Shown: in pieces, positions 19,265 to 25,863 of the stretch
Numbering within the stretch: the first letter of the stretch is position 1
Layout: the number at the start of each line of letters is the position of its first letter
Source: a virus
DNA length: 62,767 nucleotides
Strand: one strand, 5' to 3'
Virus record (IMG/VR): IMGVR_UViG_3300025647_000034
Span: 1 to 62,767 of that record
Notes under the pieces: model-generated
What the model was told of the DNA's origin: nothing
The model's database searches: none
What the model saw: the letters and a program-made list of their open reading frames with translations, nothing else
Translations under genes and position numbers: made by a program

Positions 19265-19504
19265 TTAATTATAGTTGATTGTGCATGGCTGGAAGTAGTC
19301 CACGATGGCATCATGATCGATGTCAAAGATGTCTGCTTGAACATGTCCTTCATCTGTCTCGGTGTGAGCGAACATGACCTTGACGGAGTCGCTATCGATC
19401 GATACGTGATGGCAGTAGATGAATCTCTTTTCATGTTCAATGTACAAAAATACCCCAGCCTTTAGTTCCAACGCAAGTGAAGTTGTCAACAAGTTATCAA
19501 TCAT
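19265..19504 (-). CDS. Protein of unknown function (79 aa)
   Basis: A small acidic protein with alternating hydrophobic residues (LELKAGVFLYIEHEKRFIYC) that suggests a beta-rich fold. It has no recognised motif. It is packed in the operon, ending one base before the DUF1599 gene. A TACCTTTA sequence just upstream is a near match to the -7 box and could be a weak internal promoter. Confidence 0.65.
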   Translation of the reverse strand: MIDNLLTTSLALELKAGVFLYIEHEKRFIYCHHVSIDSDSVKVMFAHTETDEGHVQADIFDIDHDAIVDYFQPCTINYN

Positions 19505-19519
19505 GGTACATTAAAGGTA

Positions 19520-19699
19520 CTATCTTTTTGGGATATATCCTTCAATTCTGTACAATGAGTCGATAATTACAGTGTCTCCAACGCTCATGCGCTCAGGCAG
19601 TCTCATCCGGCCAGTCTGGCCAGTGGCTGAGTCCTTGAATGCGTACTGGTAACCGCCAATCTCCATGGCGAATACAGATAAAATTACTAGTGTTTTCAT
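19520..19699 (-). CDS. Small protein with hydrophobic N-terminus (59 aa)
   Basis: I start at ATG 19699 because the residues upstream in frame overlap the neighbouring gene. The N-terminus (MKTLVILSVFAMEIGGYQYAF) is hydrophobic and could be a weak signal or a beta strand. RMSVGDTVIIDS resembles a small SH3-like barrel turn. Function unknown. Confidence 0.55.
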   Translation of the reverse strand: MKTLVILSVFAMEIGGYQYAFKDSATGQTGRMRLPERMSVGDTVIIDSLYRIEGYIPKR

Positions 19700-19712
19700 T
19701 TTGGTATTGTTA

Positions 19713-19922
19713 TTAGTTATTAAAAGTTCCTGTCTCACCATCAATATGTGGATCTGCCGAATACCCGTCATAAGTTCCGTCAGGGTTAAAGTAGTGATAC
19801 ACGCCAGCTGAATCCCTTAGTATCAAAGCATAAATCTCTGATTTTGCTGAACTCCACACTATGGGTAGGGTTATTTTCACCTCATCCAGTCGTATGTTGG
19901 ATGTTCTTTCTTGGTCTTTCAT
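19713..19922 (-). CDS. Protein of unknown function (69 aa)
   Basis: A small polar protein with no recognised domain. The start codon overlaps the stop of the HNH endonuclease gene (ATGA), so it is translationally coupled to it. The C-terminus is Asp/Gly/Thr-rich. Confidence 0.55.
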   Translation of the reverse strand: MKDQERTSNIRLDEVKITLPIVWSSAKSEIYALILRDSAGVYHYFNPDGTYDGYSADPHIDGETGTFNN

Positions 19923-20296
19923 TTCTCTTTTGTGTATTTATGTCTATCTCCTTTAAGTACATTCTCTGATTGACTAATGCGCTGAAGATTATCTAATCTA
20001 TTGTTTAATACATCTCCATCTATGTGGTCAATGACATTAAATCTACACCCGTCAGGCTCAGTTCCGTTAAATGAATTAAATACAGCGGTATGTACATAGA
20101 TGGTTGACTTAACATCGTTTTCGCTTATTGTAAAGAGTTTGTACCCGTGTTTATTGGTAGCCGTATTCAACACCTTACCCTTTTGTTTCATCTTCCCGTA
20201 TCTGGAATGTGGCACAACTCTTTCAACGCTTCTAACATTTCCTGCGTCACTCACCTCGTAGTAGTCTGAGCAATATAGTTTAGTCCAGTTCTCCAT
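19919..20296 (-). CDS. HNH homing endonuclease (NUMOD4-HNH)
   Basis: 125 residues from ATG 20296, which lies one base after the upstream stop. The N-terminal WTKLYCSDYYEVSDAGNVRS is a NUMOD4 motif, and IDHIDGDVLNNRLDNLQ is the HNH metal site. Such free-standing enzymes cut an uninfected allele and spread by gene conversion. It sits directly after two paralogous small genes, so it probably inserted into this cluster. An upstream in-frame ATG at 20341 is possible but overlaps the preceding gene. Confidence 0.9.
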   Translation of the reverse strand: MENWTKLYCSDYYEVSDAGNVRSVERVVPHSRYGKMKQKGKVLNTATNKHGYKLFTISENDVKSTIYVHTAVFNSFNGTEPDGCRFNVIDHIDGDVLNNRLDNLQRISQSENVLKGDRHKYTKEK

Positions 20297-20297
20297 T

Positions 20298-20507
20298 TCA
20301 TTTAGTGTTAAAGGTTTCGTTGTAGTATCGTTGTGATCCAATTACATATTCATCTTGAATACCAAATATATAAGCATCCATAATAACCTCTTTCTCTTTC
20401 TCAAGCATTGACTCAATCTTCTGCTCAATCATTCTTGGCCAGTCTAAATCCATTGGCAGGGTTGCCCTAACCCATTCCAACATTTCTTGCATTGGTGTTT
20501 GTTTCAT
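20298..20507 (-). CDS. Small helical protein, paralogue of the next gene (69 aa)
   Basis: Starts with MKQTPMQEMLEW and contains SMLEKEKEVIMDAYI and YYNETFN. The neighbouring upstream gene has the same three blocks (TPMQELIE, SMLQKEKEVIMDAHI, YYNENFN), so the two arose by duplication. This family of helical proteins recurs in Bacteroidota phages; its function is not known to me. The gene overlaps its paralogue by 4 bases. Confidence 0.75.
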   Translation of the reverse strand: MKQTPMQEMLEWVRATLPMDLDWPRMIEQKIESMLEKEKEVIMDAYIFGIQDEYVIGSQRYYNETFNTK

Positions 20508-21022
20508 TTTATGTTATAAATATCTCTGCAATTTTCACAAAATGCCATAAAGTTTTGCATGGCACTCAGCTTAACGTCTTTGTTACCACCACACTCAACA
20601 CACCTTAGATCAGACGAACTACTCATAAATGTCACGCACTCTTTTTGAGTTCCCTTAAAAAGTACTTGGTCATTGAAGTCAAAGACTTGGTACTCGTCAT
20701 CGAATGGTTGTAGGCTAACTAGTTTCATTTCTATTTGGTTAAAGTTTTCGTTGTAATATTGTTCTGCTTGATCATTAGTCCATTGTGTGTGTGGAAATTT
20801 ATCAAATACTCTTTGACCCTCAATGTGAGCATCCATAATCACCTCTTTCTCTTTCTGGAGCATTGATTTACACAATCTAATAAAGTGCTCTTTTACTTGA
20901 ACCATTTGATTGGCGTGTTGAACCATATATAGTTCATAACTCAACGGGTTGTCTTGAACGTATTTGTCATCAAGCATCCAAGTTTCTAAATGCTCAATCA
21001 ACTCTTGCATTGGTGTTTTCAT
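20504..21022 (-). CDS. Helical protein with C-terminal zinc-ribbon-like segment (172 aa)
   Basis: The start is ATG 21022 (MKTPMQEL), which aligns with the start of its paralogue. The first ~95 residues match the 69-residue gene downstream, with an insertion of about 35 residues. The last ~70 residues are extra and end with two Cys pairs (CVECGG and CENC), probably a small zinc ribbon. It may be a fusion of the duplicated helical module with a zinc-binding module. Function unknown. Confidence 0.75.
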   Translation of the reverse strand: MKTPMQELIEHLETWMLDDKYVQDNPLSYELYMVQHANQMVQVKEHFIRLCKSMLQKEKEVIMDAHIEGQRVFDKFPHTQWTNDQAEQYYNENFNQIEMKLVSLQPFDDEYQVFDFNDQVLFKGTQKECVTFMSSSSDLRCVECGGNKDVKLSAMQNFMAFCENCRDIYNIK

Positions 21023-21060
21023 TTCTCTTTTATTTTTATTTATTCCCGTTCGGGTTAATA

Positions 21061-21094
21061 TGCGCCTGTTTTTAATCATTTGCGCCCGTTTTTA
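21061..21094. repeat. Two 14-bp direct repeats, 20-bp period
   Basis: TGCGCC(T/C)GTTTTTA occurs at 21061-21074 and 21081-21094, overlapping the 3' end of the 98-residue gene. A CCCGTTCGGG palindrome lies beside them (about 21044-21053). The two-turn spacing on one face of the helix suggests a protein-binding site. Confidence 0.5.
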
Positions 21095-21388
21095 GACTTT
21101 CCACAACTCATAGGTTGAGTTTAGTGTGTTGAATTTCACATAGTCATCCTTCTGATCTACTATCTCGGTTACCTTAGTGGTTAGCCATGTGAATTGCATT
21201 CTGTGAGGATCCAGCATACATGACCTGCCAATAGCTGGCTCATCATGTTGTACCTTGAAAGTTCCATCCTCATTCCACTCAATCCAGCCAATCTGTCTTC
21301 CATGATGAGTTAAGCCGTCTTGTTCACGGACTAGCCTGTATGTAGGCTCAATATCCATTGGGATTTTTGTTTGATTTAGTTTACTCAT
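21092..21388 (-). CDS. Protein of unknown function (98 aa)
   Basis: A mostly beta-type small protein (GRQIGWIEWNEDGTFKVQHD, RMQFTWLTTKVTEI). No recognised motif. It is preceded by a compact set of direct and inverted repeats (21395-21436) and may therefore be a regulated unit start. Confidence 0.7.
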   Translation of the reverse strand: MSKLNQTKIPMDIEPTYRLVREQDGLTHHGRQIGWIEWNEDGTFKVQHDEPAIGRSCMLDPHRMQFTWLTTKVTEIVDQKDDYVKFNTLNSTYELWKV

Positions 21389-21394
21389 AATATT

Positions 21395-21436
21395 TATCGG
21401 TCAAAGTTGGGCTATATATCGGTCAATTATAGCCCA
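21395..21436. promoter_or_regulatory. Operator-like cluster: two direct repeats and one inverted repeat
   Basis: TATCGGTCAA is present at 21395-21404 and 21417-21426, 22 bp apart. The second copy lies in the loop of a perfect inverted repeat, TGGGCTATA (21408-21416) with TATAGCCCA (21428-21436). It sits 7 bases upstream of the 98-residue gene start, where a repressor could block initiation. Confidence 0.55.
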
Positions 21437-21466
21437 TACTGACTGAATTTAGCTAAATAGCGTCAG

Positions 21467-21625
21467 TTAAGTGACGGAATTATCATCTCCAAATCGTGAC
21501 CGATCCTTTGCATACTTTAGGGCTGCTTCGTATGTCGGGAATGTGGCCTCAACATTTTGGTTGACGTAGACCCTCCACAAAGGGATGCCGTTGACTTTGG
21601 CTTCTACAATTCTGACGCTTAGCAT
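21467..21625 (-). CDS. Small protein of unknown function (52 aa)
   Basis: ATG 21625, stop 21467. The sequence has a beta-beta-helix look (GIPLWRVYVNQNVEATFPTY then EAALKYAKDRSR) like many small phage proteins. It fills the gap between the deaminase and the 98-residue gene with no internal stop. Support is coding-like composition and position only. Confidence 0.6.
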   Translation of the reverse strand: MLSVRIVEAKVNGIPLWRVYVNQNVEATFPTYEAALKYAKDRSRFGDDNSVT

Positions 21626-21659
21626 ATGGTTTAACAAATTTAAAATCAGTTACATGCGC

Positions 21660-22049
21660 CTAATACACAACTTGTTCACAATCGATCCCGTGCATGATCA
21701 GCATCCCGATCCCACGCAGGTCACGATAGGTTACCTTGTAGAAAACCTTCCCGATGCCGGCCTGTATGATCAACTTGGCGCAGTCCACGCAAGGCGAGTG
21801 GGTCACATAAAGATGGGCACCATCACTAGACGACACCGACCTTGCGCACTTGGCGATGGCGTTCGACTCAGCGTGGAGCACCTCCTCCCTCGTTCTTCCA
21901 CTATCATCTTCGCATATGTTAGGCCAGCCCGATGGGGTGCCGTTGTACCCGATGGCAATCACATTCCCATCCTTGACAATGACAGCCCCAACTTGGGCCC
22001 TCTTGCAGTATGACTGGCCAGCGACAAGTTCAGCCATCTTCATGAACAT
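21660..22049 (-). CDS. Deoxycytidylate deaminase
   Basis: A 129-residue zinc-dependent deaminase that converts dCMP to dUMP, the precursor for dTMP. The zinc site is HAESNAI (His plus catalytic Glu) and SPCVDCAKLI (two Cys). RAQVGAVIV and GYNGTPSGWPNICED are the usual substrate-loop motifs. It works with the ribonucleotide reductase in dNTP supply. The first residues (MFMKMAELVAGQSYC) are a little shorter than in many homologues but all key residues are present. It overlaps the upstream gene by 10 bases. Confidence 0.93.
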   Translation of the reverse strand: MFMKMAELVAGQSYCKRAQVGAVIVKDGNVIAIGYNGTPSGWPNICEDDSGRTREEVLHAESNAIAKCARSVSSSDGAHLYVTHSPCVDCAKLIIQAGIGKVFYKVTYRDLRGIGMLIMHGIDCEQVVY

Positions 22050-22285
22050 GTGTAGATGTGCCTCCCCGCAATCTGCTTCAGTAGTGTTGACCTCTCCGCT
22101 ATGACTGATATGCCCTGTGGTATTTGGTAGAAACTCGTACCCTTCCCGTTTGGCCGTACATAGTAGATTGGGCTCTCGAACTCTAGTTCCTCGAAGTGCT
22201 CGACAGCAGTGAACTCTGCCTCGCCCTTGTCCTCGTGCTCAAACCAATGACGCTTGGGCACAATATCAAATCTTCTTCCTCTCAT
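22040..22285 (-). CDS. Protein of unknown function (81 aa)
   Basis: A charged small protein with aromatic-rich segments (KRHWFEHEDKGEAEF, SPIYYVRPNGKG). No recognised domain. It overlaps the glucosaminidase gene upstream by 4 bases and the deaminase downstream by 10 bases. Confidence 0.65.
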   Translation of the reverse strand: MRGRRFDIVPKRHWFEHEDKGEAEFTAVEHFEELEFESPIYYVRPNGKGTSFYQIPQGISVIAERSTLLKQIAGRHIYTCS

Positions 22286-22785
22286 TTTACTTGTGTTATC
22301 TTGTTTACATAATCGCCAGGAGCAGCGTACTTGCCGTCGATGTTCTTCAGGTATCGGTTCTGAATCCGGACATAGTCCTTCAGGCAGTCACGATAGGATC
22401 GGTACACGCAGTGGTCTCGGTTCTTCCCGATGACATACTTGGATCGGCTGGTCTTGATTCCAGCCAAGTTGAAGTTCTCTCTGCAGATGGCCGACTTGAA
22501 GTGGCCACTCTCAATCTTGAACTGAGCCAGTGCCACATTCGGCAGCACACACCCCAACTTCACCAATTCTGACGTGATGGCTGAGTCAGTGAGCGGCATG
22601 GGATCAATCTTTATCGTATCCCTGTGGATCATGTGAACGACCCTAGTGCTAACCGATGTCTTCGATGTCGCTATCGCTAACGCTAAAAGCAAATTCATTG
22701 TTAAAGATACCCACAACAATCTTCTGCAAGTATTCGCGGGCTTCATCGTCAAGGACTCGTCGTCCCAAAGCATTAATTTTTTCAT
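22282..22785 (-). CDS. Membrane-anchored glucosaminidase-like lysozyme
   Basis: A transmembrane or signal-anchor segment (RLLWVSLTMNLLLALAIA) is followed by a glucosaminidase/lysozyme-like domain: LAQFKIESGHFKSAICRENFNLAGIK (catalytic Glu in IESGHF), then YVIGKNRDHCVYRSYRDCLKDYVRIQNRYL. It should cleave peptidoglycan glycans from the periplasm. The start is uncertain: 22785 (MKKLMLW) overlaps the upstream gene by 137 bases, whereas later ATGs at 22746 or 22698 shorten the overlap. It is coded in the leftward arm, away from the late amidase, so it may act in entry or early wall access. Confidence 0.72.
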   Translation of the reverse strand: MKKLMLWDDESLTMKPANTCRRLLWVSLTMNLLLALAIATSKTSVSTRVVHMIHRDTIKIDPMPLTDSAITSELVKLGCVLPNVALAQFKIESGHFKSAICRENFNLAGIKTSRSKYVIGKNRDHCVYRSYRDCLKDYVRIQNRYLKNIDGKYAAPGDYVNKITQVK

Positions 22786-23158
22786 GATGGTTTCTAATTT
22801 CTTGTAATAATGATGTGCGTCTTGTCTTGTACTTCTCGATAGTCGACGCATTCTTCGAGTTTTGTATGTTCCGGTTGGCCACCTTCACCCACTGCATGAG
22901 CGTGTGAATGGAGATGAGCCGTGCCCCAATCTCGAACCCATACACTCGCATCCATGACTCTTGGATGTAGGTCAGTGGACCATAGAAGTCTCCGCCTATG
23001 CGGGTGTTCTTCAGTGTCAACTCTCCGGTCTCTCTGTCCCGTGAGACCTTGATCCCGTAGTTGATGAAGTAGTCGCTGCCGTTGTGATGGAATATCTGCT
23101 CGTACTCCGATGCATTTATCCACAACTTGCTGTCGTTCATGAATCCAGTGGCAATCAT
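22649..23158 (-). CDS. Protein of unknown function (169 aa)
   Basis: The N-terminal half is beta-type (SKLWINASEYEQIF, DYFINYGIKVSRD). The second half is helical (SIHTLMQWVKVANRNIQN, EIRNHHEKINALGRRV). It starts with an ATGA overlap to the small membrane protein upstream. Its 3' end overlaps the lysozyme gene in another frame. No recognised domain. Confidence 0.7.
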   Translation of the reverse strand: MIATGFMNDSKLWINASEYEQIFHHNGSDYFINYGIKVSRDRETGELTLKNTRIGGDFYGPLTYIQESWMRVYGFEIGARLISIHTLMQWVKVANRNIQNSKNASTIEKYKTRRTSLLQEIRNHHEKINALGRRVLDDEAREYLQKIVVGIFNNEFAFSVSDSDIEDIG

Positions 23159-23319
23159 ACCAACTCCTCCCCGATTCCAATTAACTCAGCGATAAAGAAC
23201 GCAGCGGCCATAGCCTCTAGTCCCATTCCGTTAATGAACACAGCCACACAGCCCAACAGGCGGATGAGGCTCTTGCACACGCTCAAGATGAGGTGCATCA
23301 GTGCATCAGGGTGCATCAT
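23155..23319 (-). CDS. Small single-span membrane protein (54 aa)
   Basis: ATG 23319 to stop 23155. The start overlaps the stop of the DnaA-domain gene and the stop overlaps the next start (ATGA), so the gene fits exactly between its neighbours. The middle is hydrophobic (LLGCVAVFINGMGLEAMAAA), consistent with one membrane helix. Function unknown. Confidence 0.65.
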   Translation of the reverse strand: MMHPDALMHLILSVCKSLIRLLGCVAVFINGMGLEAMAAAFFIAELIGIGEELV

Positions 23320-23981
23320 ATAGCCACCTCCTGTTTGTTGTATGCGTCGTAGACGACACGCTGTCGTAACTCTAGGGCCTCGTTCACTGCGTCTGTCATG
23401 GTTGGATATTCTTGCATGATAGAAAGTTCAACAGAGGATCCTAGAACGCGTCCACGGAGGAATATGGTCTCGTCCTCCAACATGTCTAGATTGGTGACGA
23501 TGATGCTATCCTTCTCGAATAGTGAGTCGAGAGAGAACTTTGATACCGGCACCACGACGGGTGTCGATGCTTGGATGAAGTATCCGTTGCTAGGGTTAAA
23601 CTCTTGGGTCTCCATGTTGTACATGGCCTCGCCCTTGCTGATGATGGTTCGGTGAAATGTTAATACATTGCTCATTTTGTTGATGGTTAGGTCTGTTTCT
23701 TTTGAGAAGATCTTGTTGTACACGACATTCTCGTACTTGTAGTTCTTGGGTAGTGCTTTCCAGTTCTCGACAGCCTCGACTGCGTGAATCACGGTTGAGT
23801 GATCACGGCCAAAGAACTTGCCGATCGACTTCAGGGTGTGGCCCTGCTGTCGTAGGTAATACATGAGTGACTGACGAACAATCACATGGTCTCTTAGTCT
23901 GCGTCCGCTGTTGATAAAGAACTCGATGTTCATACCCATGTGGTTGCGGACAGCCTCTCTTACTTTTTGTTCAATTTCCAT
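23316..23981 (-). CDS. DnaA domain IV-like DNA-binding protein with unknown C-terminal domain
   Basis: Residues 30-75 match the DNA-binding domain IV of DnaA: RQSLMYYLRQQGHTLKSIG, then FGRDHSTVIHAVEAV, including the GRDHSTV-x-HA signature that reads DnaA boxes. There is no AAA+ ATPase domain, so it is not a full initiator. From residue 103 (MSNVLTFHR) a second domain of about 119 residues begins. It is a paralogue of the separate 120-residue protein encoded at 24624-24986, with shared MSN-hydrophobic-L and PS-x-GY blocks and a similar C-terminal helix. It could target origin-like sites on host or phage DNA, either to recruit or to block host DnaA. Confidence 0.82.
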   Translation of the reverse strand: MEIEQKVREAVRNHMGMNIEFFINSGRRLRDHVIVRQSLMYYLRQQGHTLKSIGKFFGRDHSTVIHAVEAVENWKALPKNYKYENVVYNKIFSKETDLTINKMSNVLTFHRTIISKGEAMYNMETQEFNPSNGYFIQASTPVVVPVSKFSLDSLFEKDSIIVTNLDMLEDETIFLRGRVLGSSVELSIMQEYPTMTDAVNEALELRQRVVYDAYNKQEVAI

Positions 23982-24127
23982 TTTTCTAAATTTTGTGTGT
24001 ACTCGTTGAATCCGTCAACATACGGGTCCCGTGGGGGACATGGTCTTGGTGGCACCTCGTGGACTACATTGCGTCTGTTGATGCGTCGTTGGATGTGCCA
24101 TTTGATAAATGCTTTAATCGTTCTCAT
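23960..24127 (-). CDS. Small basic protein (55 aa)
   Basis: ATG 24127 overlaps the end of the upstream gene by 14 bases. The N-terminus is Arg-rich (MRTIKAFIKWHIQRRINRR), followed by a Pro-rich piece and a polar tail. The DnaA-like gene start overlaps its 3' end by 22 bases. Function unknown; a nucleic-acid or membrane-surface binder is possible from the charge. Confidence 0.55.
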   Translation of the reverse strand: MRTIKAFIKWHIQRRINRRNVVHEVPPRPCPPRDPYVDGFNEYTQNLEKWKLNKK

Positions 24128-24377
24128 AAAATTCATACATGAAGTGTTCGACAACATCAGCGAAGTTGACGCCTCGGATGCTGTGCCACAGGTCAGGGTC
24201 CCAGTCCATCACTTGCGTAAGGCGTCCCCTCATCTCAAAGGCAGCGTCCGACCTGTCGAGGTCGCTGAAAAATACTCTGTCGCATACAAGTTTTACTGAT
24301 GCCATCAGCTGGGTGTGCGACTCAATGTGTTTGATTAGTCTTTCGGTCATGGTTGAGCGAATTAAGTAGTCTCTCAT
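24114..24377 (-). CDS. Protein of unknown function, first gene after control region A (87 aa)
   Basis: An acidic helical protein (DRSDAAFEMRGRLTQVMDWD, FADVVEHFMYEFYEND). The start may be ATG 24377 or the internal ATG 24350. It is the first leftward gene downstream of the AACAGCA repeat region and so probably heads the replication operon. No recognised domain. Confidence 0.7.
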   Translation of the reverse strand: MRDYLIRSTMTERLIKHIESHTQLMASVKLVCDRVFFSDLDRSDAAFEMRGRLTQVMDWDPDLWHSIRGVNFADVVEHFMYEFYEND

Positions 24378-24390
24378 GCGTGCATGAGAG

Positions 24391-24580
24391 AATGCTGAAA
24401 TGCTGTTTCAATCTCCCTTTTTTACTTTTTATTTCTTTTATTCTTTCTATGTTTTAATTTTTCTAGAAATGGGAAATAAAACAGCATTTCTACATTTTAG
24501 TAAGTAAGTTATTGAAAGTTAGTTAATTACACGATGCTGTTTTGAATGCTGTACGATGCTGTTTTAGACGAAACAGCACT
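24391..24580. repeat. Control region A: AACAGCA/TGCTGTT repeats
   Basis: This non-coding region carries five copies of the 7-mer GCTGTTT or its complement. They are in ATGCTGTTTC (24400), AAAACAGCAT (24478), ACGATGCTGTTTT (24531 and 24553) and GAAACAGCAC (24570). The same motifs, largely in inverted order, recur in region B at 30444-30643. A 17-bp block (TTACACGATGCTGTTTT, 24527-24543) and a 19-bp block (24478-24496) are identical in both. A pyrimidine-rich tract lies between the repeats. No clear TAnnTTTG box was found, so initiation here may need an activator. Confidence 0.75.
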
Positions 24581-24623
24581 GACCAACACAAGATTACTTT
24601 AGTAGCCTGACAATAGCGTGACA

Positions 24624-24986
24624 TTAGAGGTCTATCGATCGATTTTGTGCCAAATCCCAAACAGCATTTTGGTTGTTGCTCAGACCATAGGCAAGGGCCT
24701 CTTCTAGGGTCTCAAAATGTAGACTGATGTCAAGGTACCACGACTCGGTCTCTTGGTCAAACCAACACCCAAGGTAGGTCTCTCCGTCAGATAATATGTC
24801 TGCATTGAATAGGGTGTATAGTTTGACTTGGTTGACTAGGTCTTGGCCATTGCGGACCTCCATCTCGTGTCCCTCCATGGATGCCATGTAGCCGTGGCTC
24901 GGTGCCTCCTCTCCGGTGGTGATGTTGTAACTGAAGCCGGTATTGTTGGCCTCAGCGTTGCGGGATAGTGCTAGTAGATTGCTCAT
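24624..24986 (-). CDS. Paralogue of the DnaA-fusion C-terminal domain (120 aa)
   Basis: Start ATG 24986 overlaps the upstream stop (ATGA). The protein begins MSNLLALSRN, carries PSHGYMASMEGHE and ends with a helix (ETLEEALAYGLSNNQNAVWD). The order and spacing of these blocks match residues 103-221 of the DnaA-like protein encoded at 23316-23981. Function unknown. It is the last gene of the small-gene block, ending just before control region A. Confidence 0.75.
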   Translation of the reverse strand: MSNLLALSRNAEANNTGFSYNITTGEEAPSHGYMASMEGHEMEVRNGQDLVNQVKLYTLFNADILSDGETYLGCWFDQETESWYLDISLHFETLEEALAYGLSNNQNAVWDLAQNRSIDL

Positions 24987-25237
24987 TTTACAATTAGGTT
25001 GTTTACTTTGGTTAATGTTTGCAAGTTGATGAGTCGGTAGTTCTTTTTGCTCATGTCCCACACGCACAGGTACCCGAGTTCTTGTGGGTCGTATGCCCGT
25101 GGCTTTGCGTTTTCTTTCAGGCCTTTTACTACGCCTGAGCGTCCATGGAGACGGCGGGTTGTGCCGTCTTTCTTAGTGAATTCGCAAGAGAAGAAGCGTC
25201 CACTCTTGATAATTTGGATTGATTGTTTCTTGTTCAT
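24983..25237 (-). CDS. Small basic protein, SH3-like beta pattern (84 aa)
   Basis: Alternating strands rich in Lys and Arg (SGRFFSCEFTKKDGTTRRLHGRSGVVKGLK, LGYLCVWD) suggest a small beta barrel that may bind nucleic acid. It recurs as a family in Bacteroidota phages as far as I recall; function unknown. It lies 2 bases after the next gene upstream. Confidence 0.7.
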   Translation of the reverse strand: MNKKQSIQIIKSGRFFSCEFTKKDGTTRRLHGRSGVVKGLKENAKPRAYDPQELGYLCVWDMSKKNYRLINLQTLTKVNNLIVK

Positions 25238-25239
25238 AG

Positions 25240-25443
25240 TTAAAATTCTTCGTCGGTTGATAATAGGCTGATGCTAGTCAGCGTGGTGTTGGTCTCCTCG
25301 TCGTAAAGGTCCTCGAATACATGGCCGATGCTGTGCACATCAGAGTTCAGGTCGTAGCGGAAGTTTACACTTAGGTCGTCAAGGCTCACGCCATGCTCGA
25401 TGGCGAGTTCTTGGATTTGGCGAATCAGTTTAGATGCGTTCAT
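25240..25443 (-). CDS. Small acidic protein (67 aa)
   Basis: ATG 25443 (MNASKLIRQIQELAIEHG) overlaps the previous gene by 14 bases. A helix is followed by an acidic, Thr/Ser-rich tail ending in STDEEF. No recognised motif. Confidence 0.65.
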   Translation of the reverse strand: MNASKLIRQIQELAIEHGVSLDDLSVNFRYDLNSDVHSIGHVFEDLYDEETNTTLTSISLLSTDEEF

Positions 25444-25702
25444 AGATGTTGTTGTAGTAGTTGATTGAGTTCTGGATGGTGCCAGTGGTTCCCTCTTGGA
25501 GCTCGTCTCGGCTTGGAACCTTGTTGCCGTAGGCGTCATAGAATGCTTTCTTTGGTAGGAAACATGCACCTGACTTGAGCATACTCATGGCAAGTCGGCC
25601 CGTTGAGCCTTCCATTTGCCACGCTGTGCCGTTGTCGATGAGTCGTTGGATCGGGGCGTACCCCATGTCTTGTTGGATTGTTCGAATGTCTTTGATTTTC
25701 AT
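25430..25702 (-). CDS. Protein of unknown function (90 aa)
   Basis: Helical start (MKIKDIRTIQQDMGYAPIQRLI) and a mixed C-terminal half. Its start codon overlaps the stop of the preceding 54-residue gene (ATGA). No recognised domain. Confidence 0.7.
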   Translation of the reverse strand: MKIKDIRTIQQDMGYAPIQRLIDNGTAWQMEGSTGRLAMSMLKSGACFLPKKAFYDAYGNKVPSRDELQEGTTGTIQNSINYYNNIYERI

Positions 25703-25863
25703 GGTAGTTTAATTATTTCGTAGTACTCATAACCCTCTTCAGGGTCGCTGTTTAAATGTTCGCACAGCAAATCTGCATCTCCTTTGGTCATCTCGGTTGA
25801 GATGAACTCGGGCCATCCGGTCATATCGAAACCGATGATGGCCCACTTGTTCAGTTCTCTCAT
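25699..25863 (-). CDS. Small protein of unknown function (54 aa)
   Basis: ATG 25863 and stop 25699 overlap both neighbours by 4-5 bases (ATGA at each junction), which strongly supports a real gene. The sequence is aromatic and acidic (KWAIIGFDMTGWPEFIS, EEGYEYYEII). Confidence 0.7.
   Translation of the reverse strand: MRELNKWAIIGFDMTGWPEFISTEMTKGDADLLCEHLNSDPEEGYEYYEIIKLP

Noticed and set aside
21391-21440. CRISPR-like array from the repeated TATCGGTCAA
   Set aside because: Only two short copies and no spacer regularity; better read as an operator. No CRISPR array or cas gene was seen in the window.
22794-23180. A 128-codon leftward frame overlapping the 169-residue gene
   Set aside because: The composition (runs of Arg, His and Gln) is that of an out-of-frame reading, and the 169-residue frame couples perfectly to both neighbours.
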